64,000 nucleotides of DNA from an uncultured Lachnospiraceae bacterium (GCA_947648875.1 CANSPM010000006.1:1-64000); one strand, 5' to 3'. Numbered from the stretch's first letter, positions 38,025 to 48,335 are shown. The notes: generated from the sequence alone by a model not told the origin. Made by a program: numbers and translations.

Positions 38025-40412
38025 ATGAACAGGTCGGCGGGACTGGAATATTGTGCCATAATGCTCTTTTTATTGCTGTTTTTGGGGGGATGTGGGGAAG
38101 CAGGAGCGCCCTCTTCCAGGAGGGAGGAATCGGAGTCTGTCTCCCTGCGGGAACAAGTGATATCCTGTGACTTGCTGGAGGAAAAATGGATGTCGGAGCG
38201 GGTGGATACGGAAAGCGCTTCCTGGAGTGTGACCGATTGCCTGGAGGTAACGCTTCCGGACGCGTCAGCGGCGGACTATATCTATTATTACAGCGCCATA
38301 GAGGATTCCTGTTACTATATTTTGGAGGATCTGGTGACGGAAGGGGAAAAGACGGAACAGGCTCTTTTCTGGAGTACCACGGACCTGGTAGAAGGGGAAT
38401 CTGTCCTGGAGAATTGGATGCTTGGGACGGCACCGGGAGCGGAGGAGAAGGAGGAAGTAGATTCCCTCTTGAAGGCTTTTGCCGAAAGCCAGGCGCTACT
38501 TACCGGAATGGACGTATCCGGGGGCAGAATTTATTTGTTTTTTCAGCAGTGGGATTTTGAGAGTCCCGGGAAAGTTCGGTATGTCAGAGCGCAGGCGGAC
38601 CGTGAAGGCCGCATAGAGGGAGTGCTGGATCTGTCTCCTGCCCTGCTGGAGGGGAATCTTATGCCCCAGGACAATGTAATACTGCCGGGAGGGCGCTGCG
38701 ACAAAACGGGAAGATCTTATATGGCCGACTGCGTCATGGGGCGTATCGCCGTCATAGACGGGGAAGGCCGACTGCTGACAGTCCTGGAGGAGACCGGCAA
38801 ATCGGGAGAGGCAAAACCGCTAACATATATGGGGAAAACGGAGGAGGGAAATCCTCTGTACGCCTGCGCGGATTCTCAAGGACAGAGCCTGGTCATTCTG
38901 GGGTATGCCGGAGAGGGGAAAAAGGAACTCTACAGGGGTGATTATGAGCTTTTGCAGAATTGTCTGATCAGGCCGGACGGCAGCCTGTTGTATGGCAAAA
39001 ACGGCCGACTGTTTCGCTGGAATGTGTTAAACGGTGCCTATGAGAGCCTGTATAACGGAAAAAATCTGAATTTCCTTAATTGCGATGGACTGCTGGAGGG
39101 GCCGGACGGGGAAGTGTATGCCGCGTTCCGGCAGGCGGATGGGACCTTTCTCTACGGTTTTGCGGACCAGGCAATGGAAAATGTGGTGATCCGGCTGGAA
39201 CTGCTGACATGGGGAAAAGACTATATAGAAACCTGTGCGGCGGAGTATGCCCGGCGGCATCCCGGGGTGGTCATAGAGATCACGGAGCCTCAGGAGGATG
39301 TACAGGCGCAGCAAATCCGTGTTATGGCTCAGATTTCCCAGGGGCAGGGCCCGGAGCTGGTGCTGGTGAGAAGACCGCAGTTGCTGGCCATGCAGAGGGA
39401 AGGGGCTTTGGCCGAGCTGTCGGACGTGCTGCCGACGGAGGACCGGGAGCAGATTTTTCCGTCCGCACTGGAAAACGGCAAAGTTGGCGACGAACTGTAC
39501 GGCATAACCTGCGGCGCCACTTTTTCCACGCTGCTGGTATCAAAAGAGGTGTGGCAGGATACAACCTGGTCTCTTGAGGAGGTGATGGGGATCCTAAAGG
39601 AGCTGGAGATGCAAGGGCACCCTGTGGAACTGTTCGCGGCTGTCCCCTTCAGTGATGGCAGCATGCAGGCTTCCCACACGTTCTATGATCTGGTGCTGGC
39701 CAATATAGGCCAGTGTTCTCTGCTGGATCTGGAGGCAGGTAAATGCTATTTTAACACGGTGGAATTTTATAATATACTGGAATTTTGCAAAAAGAGCGGA
39801 GAAATGATGCGGGGCAGCGCAGAACTCACCACGCAGGAAACGGGGCGGCGGGTTCGGGAACAAAAAGCCCTGGTCTATAAGGCGGAAGGAAATCTGATGT
39901 CCATCAGCCGGGCATTTGCACTTTTGGGTGAGGGATATCATGCGGTGGGATATCCCACCGACGGGGAGAGCGGAAATCTTATGATGGCCTATGATGGCTA
40001 TGTGGCAGTGAATGCTCATGCGGGGAACAGGGAGATTGTGGATGATTTTCTTTGCTTTCTGACAGACTATAAGTCCCAGCGGCAGTACAGCGCCGACTGG
40101 ATACGGAAGGATGTGCTGCGGGACTGCGTGGAGGAGCGGAGGGAGCTATATGGATATCCGGCATTGGTGCCCGTATTTAAGAGCGGCGACCGGTCTGTGA
40201 CTGTGCTGGACGGCAGGGCGGACGGCACTTCCTATCTGGAGGAATTTCTACAGATTGCGGAGTTTGGCATCCCCTACGCCACGGAGCTGGACGCCATTCG
40301 TGGCATTATGCAGGAAGAGTCGGATGTCTGCTTTGCGGGAGACCTCAGTCCGCAGGAGACGGCAGAGGTGATCCAGCGCCGGGTGCAATTATATCTGGAC
40401 GAAACCAGGTAA
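38025..40412 (+). CDS. Extracellular solute-binding lipoprotein (family 1-like) with long N-terminal extension
   Basis: Lipobox LLLFLGGCGE; C-terminal half with RHPGVVIEITEPQEDVQAQQIRVMAQISQGQGPELVL and GYPTDGESGNLMMAYDGYVAVNA. Confidence 0.75.
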   Translation: MNRSAGLEYCAIMLFLLLFLGGCGEAGAPSSRREESESVSLREQVISCDLLEEKWMSERVDTESASWSVTDCLEVTLPDASAADYIYYYSAIEDSCYYILEDLVTEGEKTEQALFWSTTDLVEGESVLENWMLGTAPGAEEKEEVDSLLKAFAESQALLTGMDVSGGRIYLFFQQWDFESPGKVRYVRAQADREGRIEGVLDLSPALLEGNLMPQDNVILPGGRCDKTGRSYMADCVMGRIAVIDGEGRLLTVLEETGKSGEAKPLTYMGKTEEGNPLYACADSQGQSLVILGYAGEGKKELYRGDYELLQNCLIRPDGSLLYGKNGRLFRWNVLNGAYESLYNGKNLNFLNCDGLLEGPDGEVYAAFRQADGTFLYGFADQAMENVVIRLELLTWGKDYIETCAAEYARRHPGVVIEITEPQEDVQAQQIRVMAQISQGQGPELVLVRRPQLLAMQREGALAELSDVLPTEDREQIFPSALENGKVGDELYGITCGATFSTLLVSKEVWQDTTWSLEEVMGILKELEMQGHPVELFAAVPFSDGSMQASHTFYDLVLANIGQCSLLDLEAGKCYFNTVEFYNILEFCKKSGEMMRGSAELTTQETGRRVREQKALVYKAEGNLMSISRAFALLGEGYHAVGYPTDGESGNLMMAYDGYVAVNAHAGNREIVDDFLCFLTDYKSQRQYSADWIRKDVLRDCVEERRELYGYPALVPVFKSGDRSVTVLDGRADGTSYLEEFLQIAEFGIPYATELDAIRGIMQEESDVCFAGDLSPQETAEVIQRRVQLYLDETR

Positions 40413-40629
40413 CGCCCCCATTTTATGCAGGCAACCGTTGAACTGTGGGGGCTACGCTCCGCGCATAGGGTAGCGGATGGAATAAACAAATGGAATGAAT
40501 ACGTTAAGTGCGGACGCCGGATGAAAATACCGGTGAGAAAAATGCCTGCAAAAATCATACAGCAAAATTATAGGAAAAAGAGATTGACACATCTGATTTT
40601 ATCGGGTACAATAAGCCCAGGTTTTGAAA

Positions 40630-40908
40630 AAAGCGAATGCGATGAAGAGAAAGAGTACTGTCATTCCACTTTGTACAGAGAGCCGCCGGTTGGTGAGAGG
40701 CGCACAGAGCCTGACAGGAATACATCTCGGAGCAGCAAACCCAAATGCGGCATACAGTTTTCCGCAGAGTAGGCTTTGACGGCGGGCCCCGATATCGGCC
40801 ATGAGTATTGATGGATACTCTCGGAGCCATAAGACGCGAGTTTTATGGGAAAAAAGGTGGTAACACGGGTACTGGCCCCGTCCTTTTATGGGATGGGGCT
40901 TTTTTGTG
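40630..40908 (+). promoter_or_regulatory. T-box riboswitch, predicted tyrosine-specific, upstream of tyrS
   Basis: T-box motif AAGGTGGTAACACGGGT (40854-40870), candidate specifier TAC at 40721-40723, terminator GGCCCCGTCC...GGGATGGGGCTTTTTT (40873-40906). Confidence 0.9.
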
Positions 40909-40913
40909 CATTC

Positions 40914-40955
40914 GTGTACTGCCACATTTAGCTGAAAGTAGATGTGGCAGTACAC
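40914..40955. repeat. Perfect 14-bp inverted repeat directly after T-box terminator
   Basis: GTGTACTGCCACAT-14 nt-ATGTGGCAGTACAC. Confidence 0.9.
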
Positions 40956-41007
40956 CAGTTCCCGGCAGAGCCAGATATTGAAATGTTGGCGGCGCGCAGG
41001 ACCTGCG

Positions 41008-41173
41008 CTATCCGAAAACAGGCGATTGCGAACCTCTTTTTCGGTATACAGGGATTGGGTAACATATACAAACTAAGGGCGACTTGCCACCGCATTGGAG
41101 CCCGTTTTGTATATGTTGACCGATTCCGTCACTTACAGAGAACATTTCGCAATCGCCTGCTACCCGAAAACAG
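41008..41173. mobile_element. MITE-like hairpin element with flanking direct repeats
   Basis: Terminal IR CAGGCGATTGCGAA (41019-41032) / TTCGCAATCGCCTG (41146-41159), internal IR AACATATACAAA / TTTGTATATGTT, flanks CTAtCCGAAAACAG (41008-41021) and CTAcCCGAAAACAG (41160-41173). Confidence 0.6.
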
Positions 41174-41191
41174 AAAAAGGAGAGAAGAAAA

Positions 41192-42418
41192 ATGACGGTA
41201 TTTGACGAATTGAAAGCCCGGGGCCTGCTGGCCCAATTGACGGATGAGGAGGAGATCAAGGAGCTGATCAACAACGGAAAGGCGACATTCTATATCGGTT
41301 TTGACCCCACTGCGGACAGCCTTCATGTGGGACATTTTATGGCGCTGTGTCTGATGAAGCGCCTGCAAATGGCGGGAAACCGTCCTATTGCTCTGGTGGG
41401 AGGCGGCACGGGTATGATAGGCGATCCTTCCGGCAGAAGCGACCTGCGCTCCATGATGACCACGGAGCAGATTGACCATAATTGCGAGTGTTTCAAAAAG
41501 CAGATGAGCCGATTTATAGAGTTCGGTGAGGGAAAAGCCATGATGGTGAACAATGCGGACTGGCTCAGAAATTTGAACTATATAGAGTTTATACGAGATA
41601 TTGGGGTACACTTTTCCGTAAACCGCATGCTCACCGCAGAGTGCTACAGACAGCGAATGGAAAAGGGACTGAGTTTTCTGGAGTTTAACTACATGATCAT
41701 GCAGAGTTACGATTTTCTGTGCCTGTACGAGAAGTACGGCTGTAACATGCAGTTCGGCGGCGACGACCAGTGGAGCAATATGCTGGGAGGCACGGAACTG
41801 ATCCGCCGCAAGCTGGGCAAGGACGCCTACGCCATGACCATAACACTGCTTTTAAACTCCGAGGGCAAGAAGATGGGCAAATCCCAGAAGGGGGCCGTGT
41901 GGCTGGACGCTGAAAAGACAACTCCCTTTGAGTTCTACCAGTACTGGAGGAACGTGGCGGACGCGGATGTACTGAAATGTCTGCGGATGCTGACTTTCCT
42001 GCCTCTGGAGGAGATCGAAGCCATGGAAAGCTGGGAGGGGAGCAGACTCAACGAGGCCAAGGAGATTCTGGCCTTTGAGCTGACTGCCATGGTACACGGT
42101 GACGAGGAGGCCCGGAAGGCACAGGAAAGCGCCAGAGCGCTGTTTGGGGCCGGCAACGCGGAGAATATGCCCACCTATGAGTTGCAGGAAGCCGATTTCA
42201 AGGACGGTGTCATAGATATCATCGGTGTGGTGGCCGCCGCCGGACTGACGGCTTCCCGCTCCGAAGCCCGGCGCGCGGTGGAACAGGGCGGCGTCACCGT
42301 GGACGGAGAGAAAGTGACGGATCTAAAGAAGACATACACCAAGGAGGATTTTGCCGGGGATGGCAAGGTGGTAAAGCGCGGAAAGAAGAGCTTTAAGCGC
42401 GTGGTGACAAGTATATAA
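41192..42418 (+). CDS. tyrS: Tyrosine-tRNA ligase
   Basis: [20 protein letters not shown]-like; [13 protein letters not shown]-like; C-terminal S4 domain. Confidence 0.98.
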   Translation: MTVFDELKARGLLAQLTDEEEIKELINNGKATFYIGFDPTADSLHVGHFMALCLMKRLQMAGNRPIALVGGGTGMIGDPSGRSDLRSMMTTEQIDHNCECFKKQMSRFIEFGEGKAMMVNNADWLRNLNYIEFIRDIGVHFSVNRMLTAECYRQRMEKGLSFLEFNYMIMQSYDFLCLYEKYGCNMQFGGDDQWSNMLGGTELIRRKLGKDAYAMTITLLLNSEGKKMGKSQKGAVWLDAEKTTPFEFYQYWRNVADADVLKCLRMLTFLPLEEIEAMESWEGSRLNEAKEILAFELTAMVHGDEEARKAQESARALFGAGNAENMPTYELQEADFKDGVIDIIGVVAAAGLTASRSEARRAVEQGGVTVDGEKVTDLKKTYTKEDFAGDGKVVKRGKKSFKRVVTSI

Positions 42419-42566
42419 AGGCAGGAGAGCGCATCCGGAAGCGGCGGACTATTAACAAAGGGCCATGTGACCGAGGGCAACCTTCGGAACATCAAACAGA
42501 ATAAACATTCATGTATCGGGAGCCTTTCGCATATACATATACCAGTATAGGCGGGAGGTTCTTTAT

Positions 42567-44054
42567 ATGGAAAATTATGCGATGAATACTTATGACCTCT
42601 ATCATGATATACAGCAGCGGACCGGTGGGGAGATCTATATCGGTGTGCTGGGGCCTGTGCGCACGGGAAAATCCACGTTTATCAAGCGTTTTATGGATGT
42701 GATGGTTCTTCCTTATATGGAGGACGAACACGCGAAGACCCGTGCCATGGACGAATTGCCCCAGAGCGCCGGGGGGCGTACCATCACCACCACGGAACCT
42801 AAATTCATTCCCAAAGAGGCGGCCCATGTGGTGCTTAACGAGGATGTGGAAGTGGATGTACGACTGATAGACTGCGTGGGCTACATGGTGGACGGCGCGG
42901 CGGGGCACATGGAGGAAAATGCGGAGAGGATGGTGAAAACGCCCTGGTTTGAGAATGAGATTCCCTTTACCAAGGCGGCGGAGATTGGCACGGATAAAGT
43001 GATGAATGATCACTCCACCATCGGTCTGGTGGTGTCAACGGACGGCAGCTTCGGGGAACTTCCCAGAGAGAGTTTTCTTCCGGCGGAGGAGAAGACCATC
43101 AATGCCCTTAAGAAATTACATAAACCTTTTCTGGTGCTTTTAAACAGTCAGAAGCCCTTCTCAGAGGATACCAGAGCGCTGGCGGAACAGATGCAGGAAA
43201 AATACGGTGTCGCCGTGCTGCCGGTAAACTGCGAACAGCTTAAGAAAGAGGACATTCATAAGATTCTGGAAAATGTGCTCTACGAATTTCCCATATCCGT
43301 GATTGAGTTCTACATGCCCAAATGGGTGGAGATGCTGCCCCGGGATAATCGGATGAAGCAGGAACTGATCGAGCGGGTAAAGGGTATCATGAAGGAATAC
43401 ACCACCCTGCGGGATTGCCTGGAGCACCCCATCGCCATTGACAGCCAGTATGTAAGGCGGACCAAGGTGGACCAGATTTCCTTAAGCGACGGATGTGTGC
43501 GGATTCAGCTGGAGGCCGACGACGCATATTATTATGAGATGCTGACGGAGATGGTGGGAGAGGATATCGGGGATGAATATCAGCTTCTCTCGAAATTACA
43601 GGAATTTGCCAGAATGAAGTCGGAGTACTCCAAGGTGCTGCAAGCGGTAAACATGGTGCGGATGAAGGGGTATGGTGTGGTGATGCCCATGAAGGAGGAA
43701 ATTGTTCTGAATCAGCCGGAGGTGATACGCCATGGCAACAAGTACGGGGTGAAGATCAAGGCGGTGAGTCCCTCCATACATATGATCAAGGCCAATATCG
43801 AGACGGAGATCGCTCCCATAGTGGGCACACAGGTACAGGCGGAAGATCTGATTCAGTATATCAACAACACGGACCATGAGGGAGAGGGGATCTGGGAGAC
43901 CAATATATTCGGCAAGTCTGTGGAACAGCTTGTAAATGACGGAATTGCCACCAAGATTGCCTCCATAGGAGACGAATGTCAGGTAAAGTTGCAGGATACC
44001 ATGCAAAAGATCGTAAATGACAGTAATGGAGGGATGATCTGCATTATCATTTAA
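42567..44054 (+). CDS. spoIVA: Stage IV sporulation protein A
   Basis: MNTYDLYHDIQQRTGGEIYIGVLGPVRTGKSTFIKRFMD; full-length family match by eye. Confidence 0.97.
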   Translation: MENYAMNTYDLYHDIQQRTGGEIYIGVLGPVRTGKSTFIKRFMDVMVLPYMEDEHAKTRAMDELPQSAGGRTITTTEPKFIPKEAAHVVLNEDVEVDVRLIDCVGYMVDGAAGHMEENAERMVKTPWFENEIPFTKAAEIGTDKVMNDHSTIGLVVSTDGSFGELPRESFLPAEEKTINALKKLHKPFLVLLNSQKPFSEDTRALAEQMQEKYGVAVLPVNCEQLKKEDIHKILENVLYEFPISVIEFYMPKWVEMLPRDNRMKQELIERVKGIMKEYTTLRDCLEHPIAIDSQYVRRTKVDQISLSDGCVRIQLEADDAYYYEMLTEMVGEDIGDEYQLLSKLQEFARMKSEYSKVLQAVNMVRMKGYGVVMPMKEEIVLNQPEVIRHGNKYGVKIKAVSPSIHMIKANIETEIAPIVGTQVQAEDLIQYINNTDHEGEGIWETNIFGKSVEQLVNDGIATKIASIGDECQVKLQDTMQKIVNDSNGGMICIII

Positions 44055-44062
44055 GGAAGTTG

Positions 44063-44095
44063 GGGGCTGTGACGATAAGAGCAGCCCCTGCTTTT
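44063..44095 (+). terminator. Possible terminator downstream of spoIVA
   Basis: GGGGCTG...CAGCCCC followed by TGCTTTTG. Confidence 0.45.
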
Positions 44096-44290
44096 GTGCG
44101 TGTGCTGTTGCCGGACAAACTGATGGCAACCTGTGGTTGCGAAAATTCCAAGGATAATTGGTGGAATATTTTCTCCGGGACAGGTACAATAAGGATGATA
44201 TACAGTCAGCATGCCCCCCTGACAACAGCCGATTTTGATAAGAGGGTCACCGTATGTCCGGGCGGCAAAATCTTGAACGGAGGAATAGCT

Positions 44291-44914
44291 ATGAGTATCG
44301 GAAAACGGATTCAGCAATTGCGCATAGACAACGGTCTTACGCAGGAGCAGCTGGCCGAAAGACTTGCCGTTTCCAGGCAGTCCATCTCCAAGTGGGAAAT
44401 GGATCAGTCACTGCCGGAAATCGACAAGGTGGTGCAGATGAGCAAAGTGTTATCCGTTGGAACGGATAAAATACTGCTGGAGGAGGCGGATGTCAAAAGG
44501 ATTCGTCCGCAGCAACTTCACCTGGGCAGTGTGTACCTGATCGCAAGGGACTTTGAGGCATCCGTCGCTTTTTATGAAAAACTTCTTTCCATGGGGGTGT
44601 CCAACCGGAACTGCGGCAACAGGTTTGCGGAATTTTTCTTTGACAACAAATGTCTGGCCATTATGAATGAGGAGAACCTGCCCGGACATCACTACGGAGA
44701 GGGAGACCACAAGTTTGTGTTGAATTTTTGGGTGGAGGATCTGAGGAGAGAGTACCGGCGAGTGAAAGAACTGGGGATAGGCCGGATGACCGGGATTGAG
44801 AAAGTCCATGAAGGATATTACTATTTCAACATTTATGATCCGGACCGTAACGTGTGTGAGATAACCGGCGGGTATGAGGAGCATAAGATATCGGATGGCG
44901 GTGTTTCATATTAA
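44291..44914 (+). CDS. XRE-family regulator fused to VOC/glyoxalase-like domain
   Basis: HTH: IGKRIQQLRIDNGLTQEQLAERLAVSRQSISKWEMDQSLPEIDKVVQMS; VOC: LGSVYLIARDFEASVAFYEKLL...YYFNIYDPDRNVCEITG. Confidence 0.88.
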   Translation: MSIGKRIQQLRIDNGLTQEQLAERLAVSRQSISKWEMDQSLPEIDKVVQMSKVLSVGTDKILLEEADVKRIRPQQLHLGSVYLIARDFEASVAFYEKLLSMGVSNRNCGNRFAEFFFDNKCLAIMNEENLPGHHYGEGDHKFVLNFWVEDLRREYRRVKELGIGRMTGIEKVHEGYYYFNIYDPDRNVCEITGGYEEHKISDGGVSY

Positions 44915-45049
44915 AGTGGCAGGGATTCCGTCGGAACTTAAATCTGTCTGGTCAATGAATGTGGAAAGAACGTTTTACAGCGTCGAAACAGACATGTCCG
45001 GTAAGGGCATGGCAGTCTGAAAGCGGAACGAATGAGAGGAGAAAATGAG

Positions 45050-45319
45050 ATGAACAGAGTATGTCAGAGCTGCAGCATGATGATGGGGGAGGAGGATTAC
45101 GGGCACAATGCCGATGGAAGCAGAAACACGGATTACTGCAAATACTGCTTTCCCAACGGAAACTTCGGAAGAGACGAAACCATGGAAGAAATGATAGAAA
45201 GCTGTATTCCGTTTTGGGTGAGGGGCGGAAAATGTAAAACTTCGGAGGAAGCCCGAGAGCAGATGAAAATGCTGTTTCCGACTTTGAAGAGATGGAAGAA
45301 CCAGGGACGGCCGCAATAA
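45050..45319 (+). CDS. Zinc-ribbon domain protein
   Basis: RVCQSCSMMMGEEDYGHNADGSRNTDYCKYCFPNGNF with four cysteines. Confidence 0.8.
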   Translation: MNRVCQSCSMMMGEEDYGHNADGSRNTDYCKYCFPNGNFGRDETMEEMIESCIPFWVRGGKCKTSEEAREQMKMLFPTLKRWKNQGRPQ

Positions 45320-45340
45320 AGCGGCGGTCCCAAACTTTTT
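45304..45340 (+). terminator. Terminator overlapping the 3' end of the zinc-ribbon gene
   Basis: GGGACGGCCGC-aataaa-GCGGCGGTCCC then CTTTTT. Confidence 0.7.
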
Positions 45341-45351
45341 GTCTAATGGAA

Positions 45352-45380
45352 TTGCTTTTTAGGAATAAATTGGTTATAAT
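45352..45380 (+). promoter_or_regulatory. Sigma-A promoter of the nucleoside-salvage cluster
   Basis: TTGCTT, 17-bp spacer, TATAAT. Confidence 0.7.
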
Positions 45381-45410
45381 GTGCGTGTAGGAAAAGAAAA
45401 GGAGAACGCC

Positions 45411-46247
45411 ATGCAATCAACGGTCTATGAGAAACTGAAAAAATGTGAATCCTGTGTACGGCGGATCACGGATTTTACTCCCAGAGTGGCAATTGTTCTT
45501 GGCTCCGGGCTGGGGGACTACGCAGACACCATAAGGGTTGTGGCCCAGGTGCCTTATGGAGAGATCGAGGGATTCCCTGTTTCCACTGTTCCGGGACATG
45601 ACGGGCGGTTTATCTTCGGTTATGTGGAAGACGTACCGGTTGTGTGCATGAAGGGAAGAGTACATTACTATGAGGGCTACGACATCAGTGATGTGGTTTT
45701 GCCCATACGGCTTATAAAATTGCTGGGGGCGGAGATTCTCTTTCTTACAAACGCCTCCGGCGGTGTAAACACATCCTTCCACGCGGGAGATCTGATGCTG
45801 ATTACCGATCATATTTCCTGCTTCGCGCCCAATCCGCTGATCGGCGGAAATATTGAGCAGCTGGGGACTCGTTTCCCGGATATGAGCCATGTATATGACC
45901 TAGGCCTACAGGATATCATAAAGACGGCAGCCAGGGAGAGGGGGATCTTTCTCCAGCAGGGGGTGTATGCCCAGCTGACGGGGCCTTCTTTTGAGACTCC
46001 TGCCGAGATCCGGATGTTGCGGATATTGGGATGTGACGCAGTGGGTATGAGCACGGCGGTGGAGGCAGTGGCTGCCGCGCATACGGGCATGCGCGTCTGC
46101 GGGATCTCCTGTGTGTGCAACCTGGCTGCGGGCATGACGGCCAACCCTTTGAGCCATAAGGAGGTGCAGGAGGCAGCGGATCAGGTGGCGCCCGCGTTTA
46201 AGAGTCTGGTGACGGAATCAATAAAGGGGTTCGGTACAATACAGTAG
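45411..46247 (+). CDS. Purine-nucleoside phosphorylase
   Basis: VLGSGLGDYAD; GRVHYYEGYD; LTNASGGVN; AVGMSTAVEAVAAAHTGMRV. Confidence 0.96.
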   Translation: MQSTVYEKLKKCESCVRRITDFTPRVAIVLGSGLGDYADTIRVVAQVPYGEIEGFPVSTVPGHDGRFIFGYVEDVPVVCMKGRVHYYEGYDISDVVLPIRLIKLLGAEILFLTNASGGVNTSFHAGDLMLITDHISCFAPNPLIGGNIEQLGTRFPDMSHVYDLGLQDIIKTAARERGIFLQQGVYAQLTGPSFETPAEIRMLRILGCDAVGMSTAVEAVAAAHTGMRVCGISCVCNLAAGMTANPLSHKEVQEAADQVAPAFKSLVTESIKGFGTIQ

Positions 46248-46343
46248 GAAATTTGCATTTCATCAAACAGGGGAGAGGTGTTGCTCACTGGCCGTGGCCA
46301 GAGGAGAAAAGTCCGTGTTGGGGCAGTACATACGCGGATTGCA

Positions 46344-46811
46344 ATGCGTCGGAAGGGGTATGCTGTGGACAGACAGAAGCGTAACAAGGAACTGATACAG
46401 GCGGCCATGGAGGCAAGGAAGCTGGCTTATGCGCCCTATTCCCGGTATTTGGTGGGAGCGGCTCTGCTGACGGGCGAAGGGGAAGTCTACCAGGGCTGCA
46501 ATATAGAGAACGCCTCCTATGGGGCCACTAACTGTGCCGAGCGGACAGCCTTTTTCAAGGCAGTCAGTCAGGGGAGCAGGGATTTTCTGGCCATTGCCAT
46601 TGTGGGCGGCAGCGGGGAAGGGCCGCAAGGCGATTGTTTTCCGGAAATGGCGTATCCCTGCGGCATATGTCGACAGGTGATGCGGGAGTTCTGCGGGCCG
46701 GATTTTTGTATTCTAGTGGGCAGAAGTACAGAGGATTTTGAGGAATATACATTGAAAGAGCTGCTGCCTGAGAGTTTTGGACCTTATATGGCTATGTGGA
46801 GGAATTGTTGA
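46344..46811 (+). CDS. cdd: Cytidine deaminase
   Basis: APYSRYLVGAALLTGEGEVYQGCNIENASYGATNCAERTA; PCGICRQVMREF; start uncertain. Confidence 0.94.
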   Translation: MRRKGYAVDRQKRNKELIQAAMEARKLAYAPYSRYLVGAALLTGEGEVYQGCNIENASYGATNCAERTAFFKAVSQGSRDFLAIAIVGGSGEGPQGDCFPEMAYPCGICRQVMREFCGPDFCILVGRSTEDFEEYTLKELLPESFGPYMAMWRNC

Positions 46812-46910
46812 ACTGATCATTGGATTGATAAGACATAATAAAGAGAAGAAAAGCAAGTAGAAACGCTTTTCCGAAAAGGGAGATAAAGAAAAAAGGGGAA
46901 AGAAAAGGGA

Positions 46911-48215
46911 ATGAATTTAAGATTATATAATGCCAGAATTTTGACCATGGAACCTGGCAGGGATATCTTTTTTGGAGAGATCTGGGTCAAGAACGAAAAG
47001 ATCGTTTATGTGGCGGATCAGGAGGAGATCGAGAGGGAGTGGAGGGGGGAGGGAGTCCCCCGAATCTCCTGGGATTGTGAGATAGACTGTGAGGGGAATC
47101 TGTTGATGCCGGGATTTAAGAACGCGCACACCCATTCCGCCATGACTTTCCTGCGGTCCGCGTCAGATGACGTACCTTTACAAAACTGGCTACAGGACAG
47201 CGTATTTCCGATGGAGAAGAAACTGAGGGATCAGGATATCTATCAGATGACCCGGCTGGCGATTCTGGAGTATCTTACCAGCGGCATAACCGCCATTTTT
47301 GATATGTATCTGCGGCCTGACGTGACCGCGAAAGCCTGTCAGGACATGGGAATGCGCTGCGTGTTGGTCAGCGGCCTGAACAATTTTACCTCCTCCATAA
47401 CCCAGGTGGAGGAGGAGTATATGCACTGGAACCGCAAAAACCCTCTGATCAGTTACCAGCTGGGCTTTCACGCGGAATATACCTGCGACCGGGCGCTGAT
47501 GGTACAGCTGTCCGGGCTGGCTCATCGGCACAGGGCGCCGGTGTTTACCCATATGTCCGAAACTATGGAGGAAGTGCGGGAGTGCAAGAAAAAATACGGT
47601 ATGACCCCTGCCTTTTTTCTGGATTCTCTGGGAATGTTTGATTTTGGAGGAGGCGGGTACCACTGTGTACATATGACGGATTCGGATATGGATGTTTTCC
47701 GCAGACACCGGATGTATGTAATCACCAATCCGGCCTCCAACGCCAAGTTGGCCAGCGGAGTGGCTCCCATCAGGGATTTCCTCAAAGGGCAGATTCCGGT
47801 GGCCATCGGGACGGACGGCGCTGGCAGTAACAATGCGCTGGACATGTTTCGGGAAATGTTTCTGGTTTCCGGGTTGTCCAAGCTGCGGGAGATGGATGCC
47901 GCCAGTCTGGACGCCATGGAGGTGCTGAAGATGGCTACGGTAAACGGAGCCAGGGCCATGCGCCTCGGCAGGGCGGACGTACTGGCCAAGGGGAAACTTG
48001 CGGATATGATTTTGTTGGATTTGCAGCAGCCCAACATGCAGCCCATCCACAATATTCCGAAAAACATAGTTTACTCCGGCAGCAAATCCAATGTAAAGAT
48101 GACTGTCATAAACGGCAGGATTCTGTACAAAGACGGATGGTTCAATATAGGAGATAAGCCCGAAAATATTTACGCGGCCTGCAACGCCATCGTACAGAGG
48201 TTGTTATCTGAGTGA
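46911..48215 (+). CDS. Amidohydrolase (MTA/SAH deaminase-like)
   Basis: LLMPGFKNAHTHSAMTFLRSASDD; TDGAGSNNALDMFREM. Confidence 0.9.
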   Translation: MNLRLYNARILTMEPGRDIFFGEIWVKNEKIVYVADQEEIEREWRGEGVPRISWDCEIDCEGNLLMPGFKNAHTHSAMTFLRSASDDVPLQNWLQDSVFPMEKKLRDQDIYQMTRLAILEYLTSGITAIFDMYLRPDVTAKACQDMGMRCVLVSGLNNFTSSITQVEEEYMHWNRKNPLISYQLGFHAEYTCDRALMVQLSGLAHRHRAPVFTHMSETMEEVRECKKKYGMTPAFFLDSLGMFDFGGGGYHCVHMTDSDMDVFRRHRMYVITNPASNAKLASGVAPIRDFLKGQIPVAIGTDGAGSNNALDMFREMFLVSGLSKLREMDAASLDAMEVLKMATVNGARAMRLGRADVLAKGKLADMILLDLQQPNMQPIHNIPKNIVYSGSKSNVKMTVINGRILYKDGWFNIGDKPENIYAACNAIVQRLLSE

Positions 48216-48335
48216 TCCGCTCAGACATCAATAGTCACTGTTAATCCTCTTCTGACAGTAGATCCGGACCATGTTTCCGGCAGAAAACGGCCGTCCACTG
48301 GCAGCAAGGGGAATCTTAAATCAGGAGGGAACCAA

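Noticed and set aside
48216-48335. Possible purine riboswitch upstream of the NCS2 permease
   Set aside because: No recognisable P1/J2-3 core; gap is short and reads as ordinary intergenic sequence
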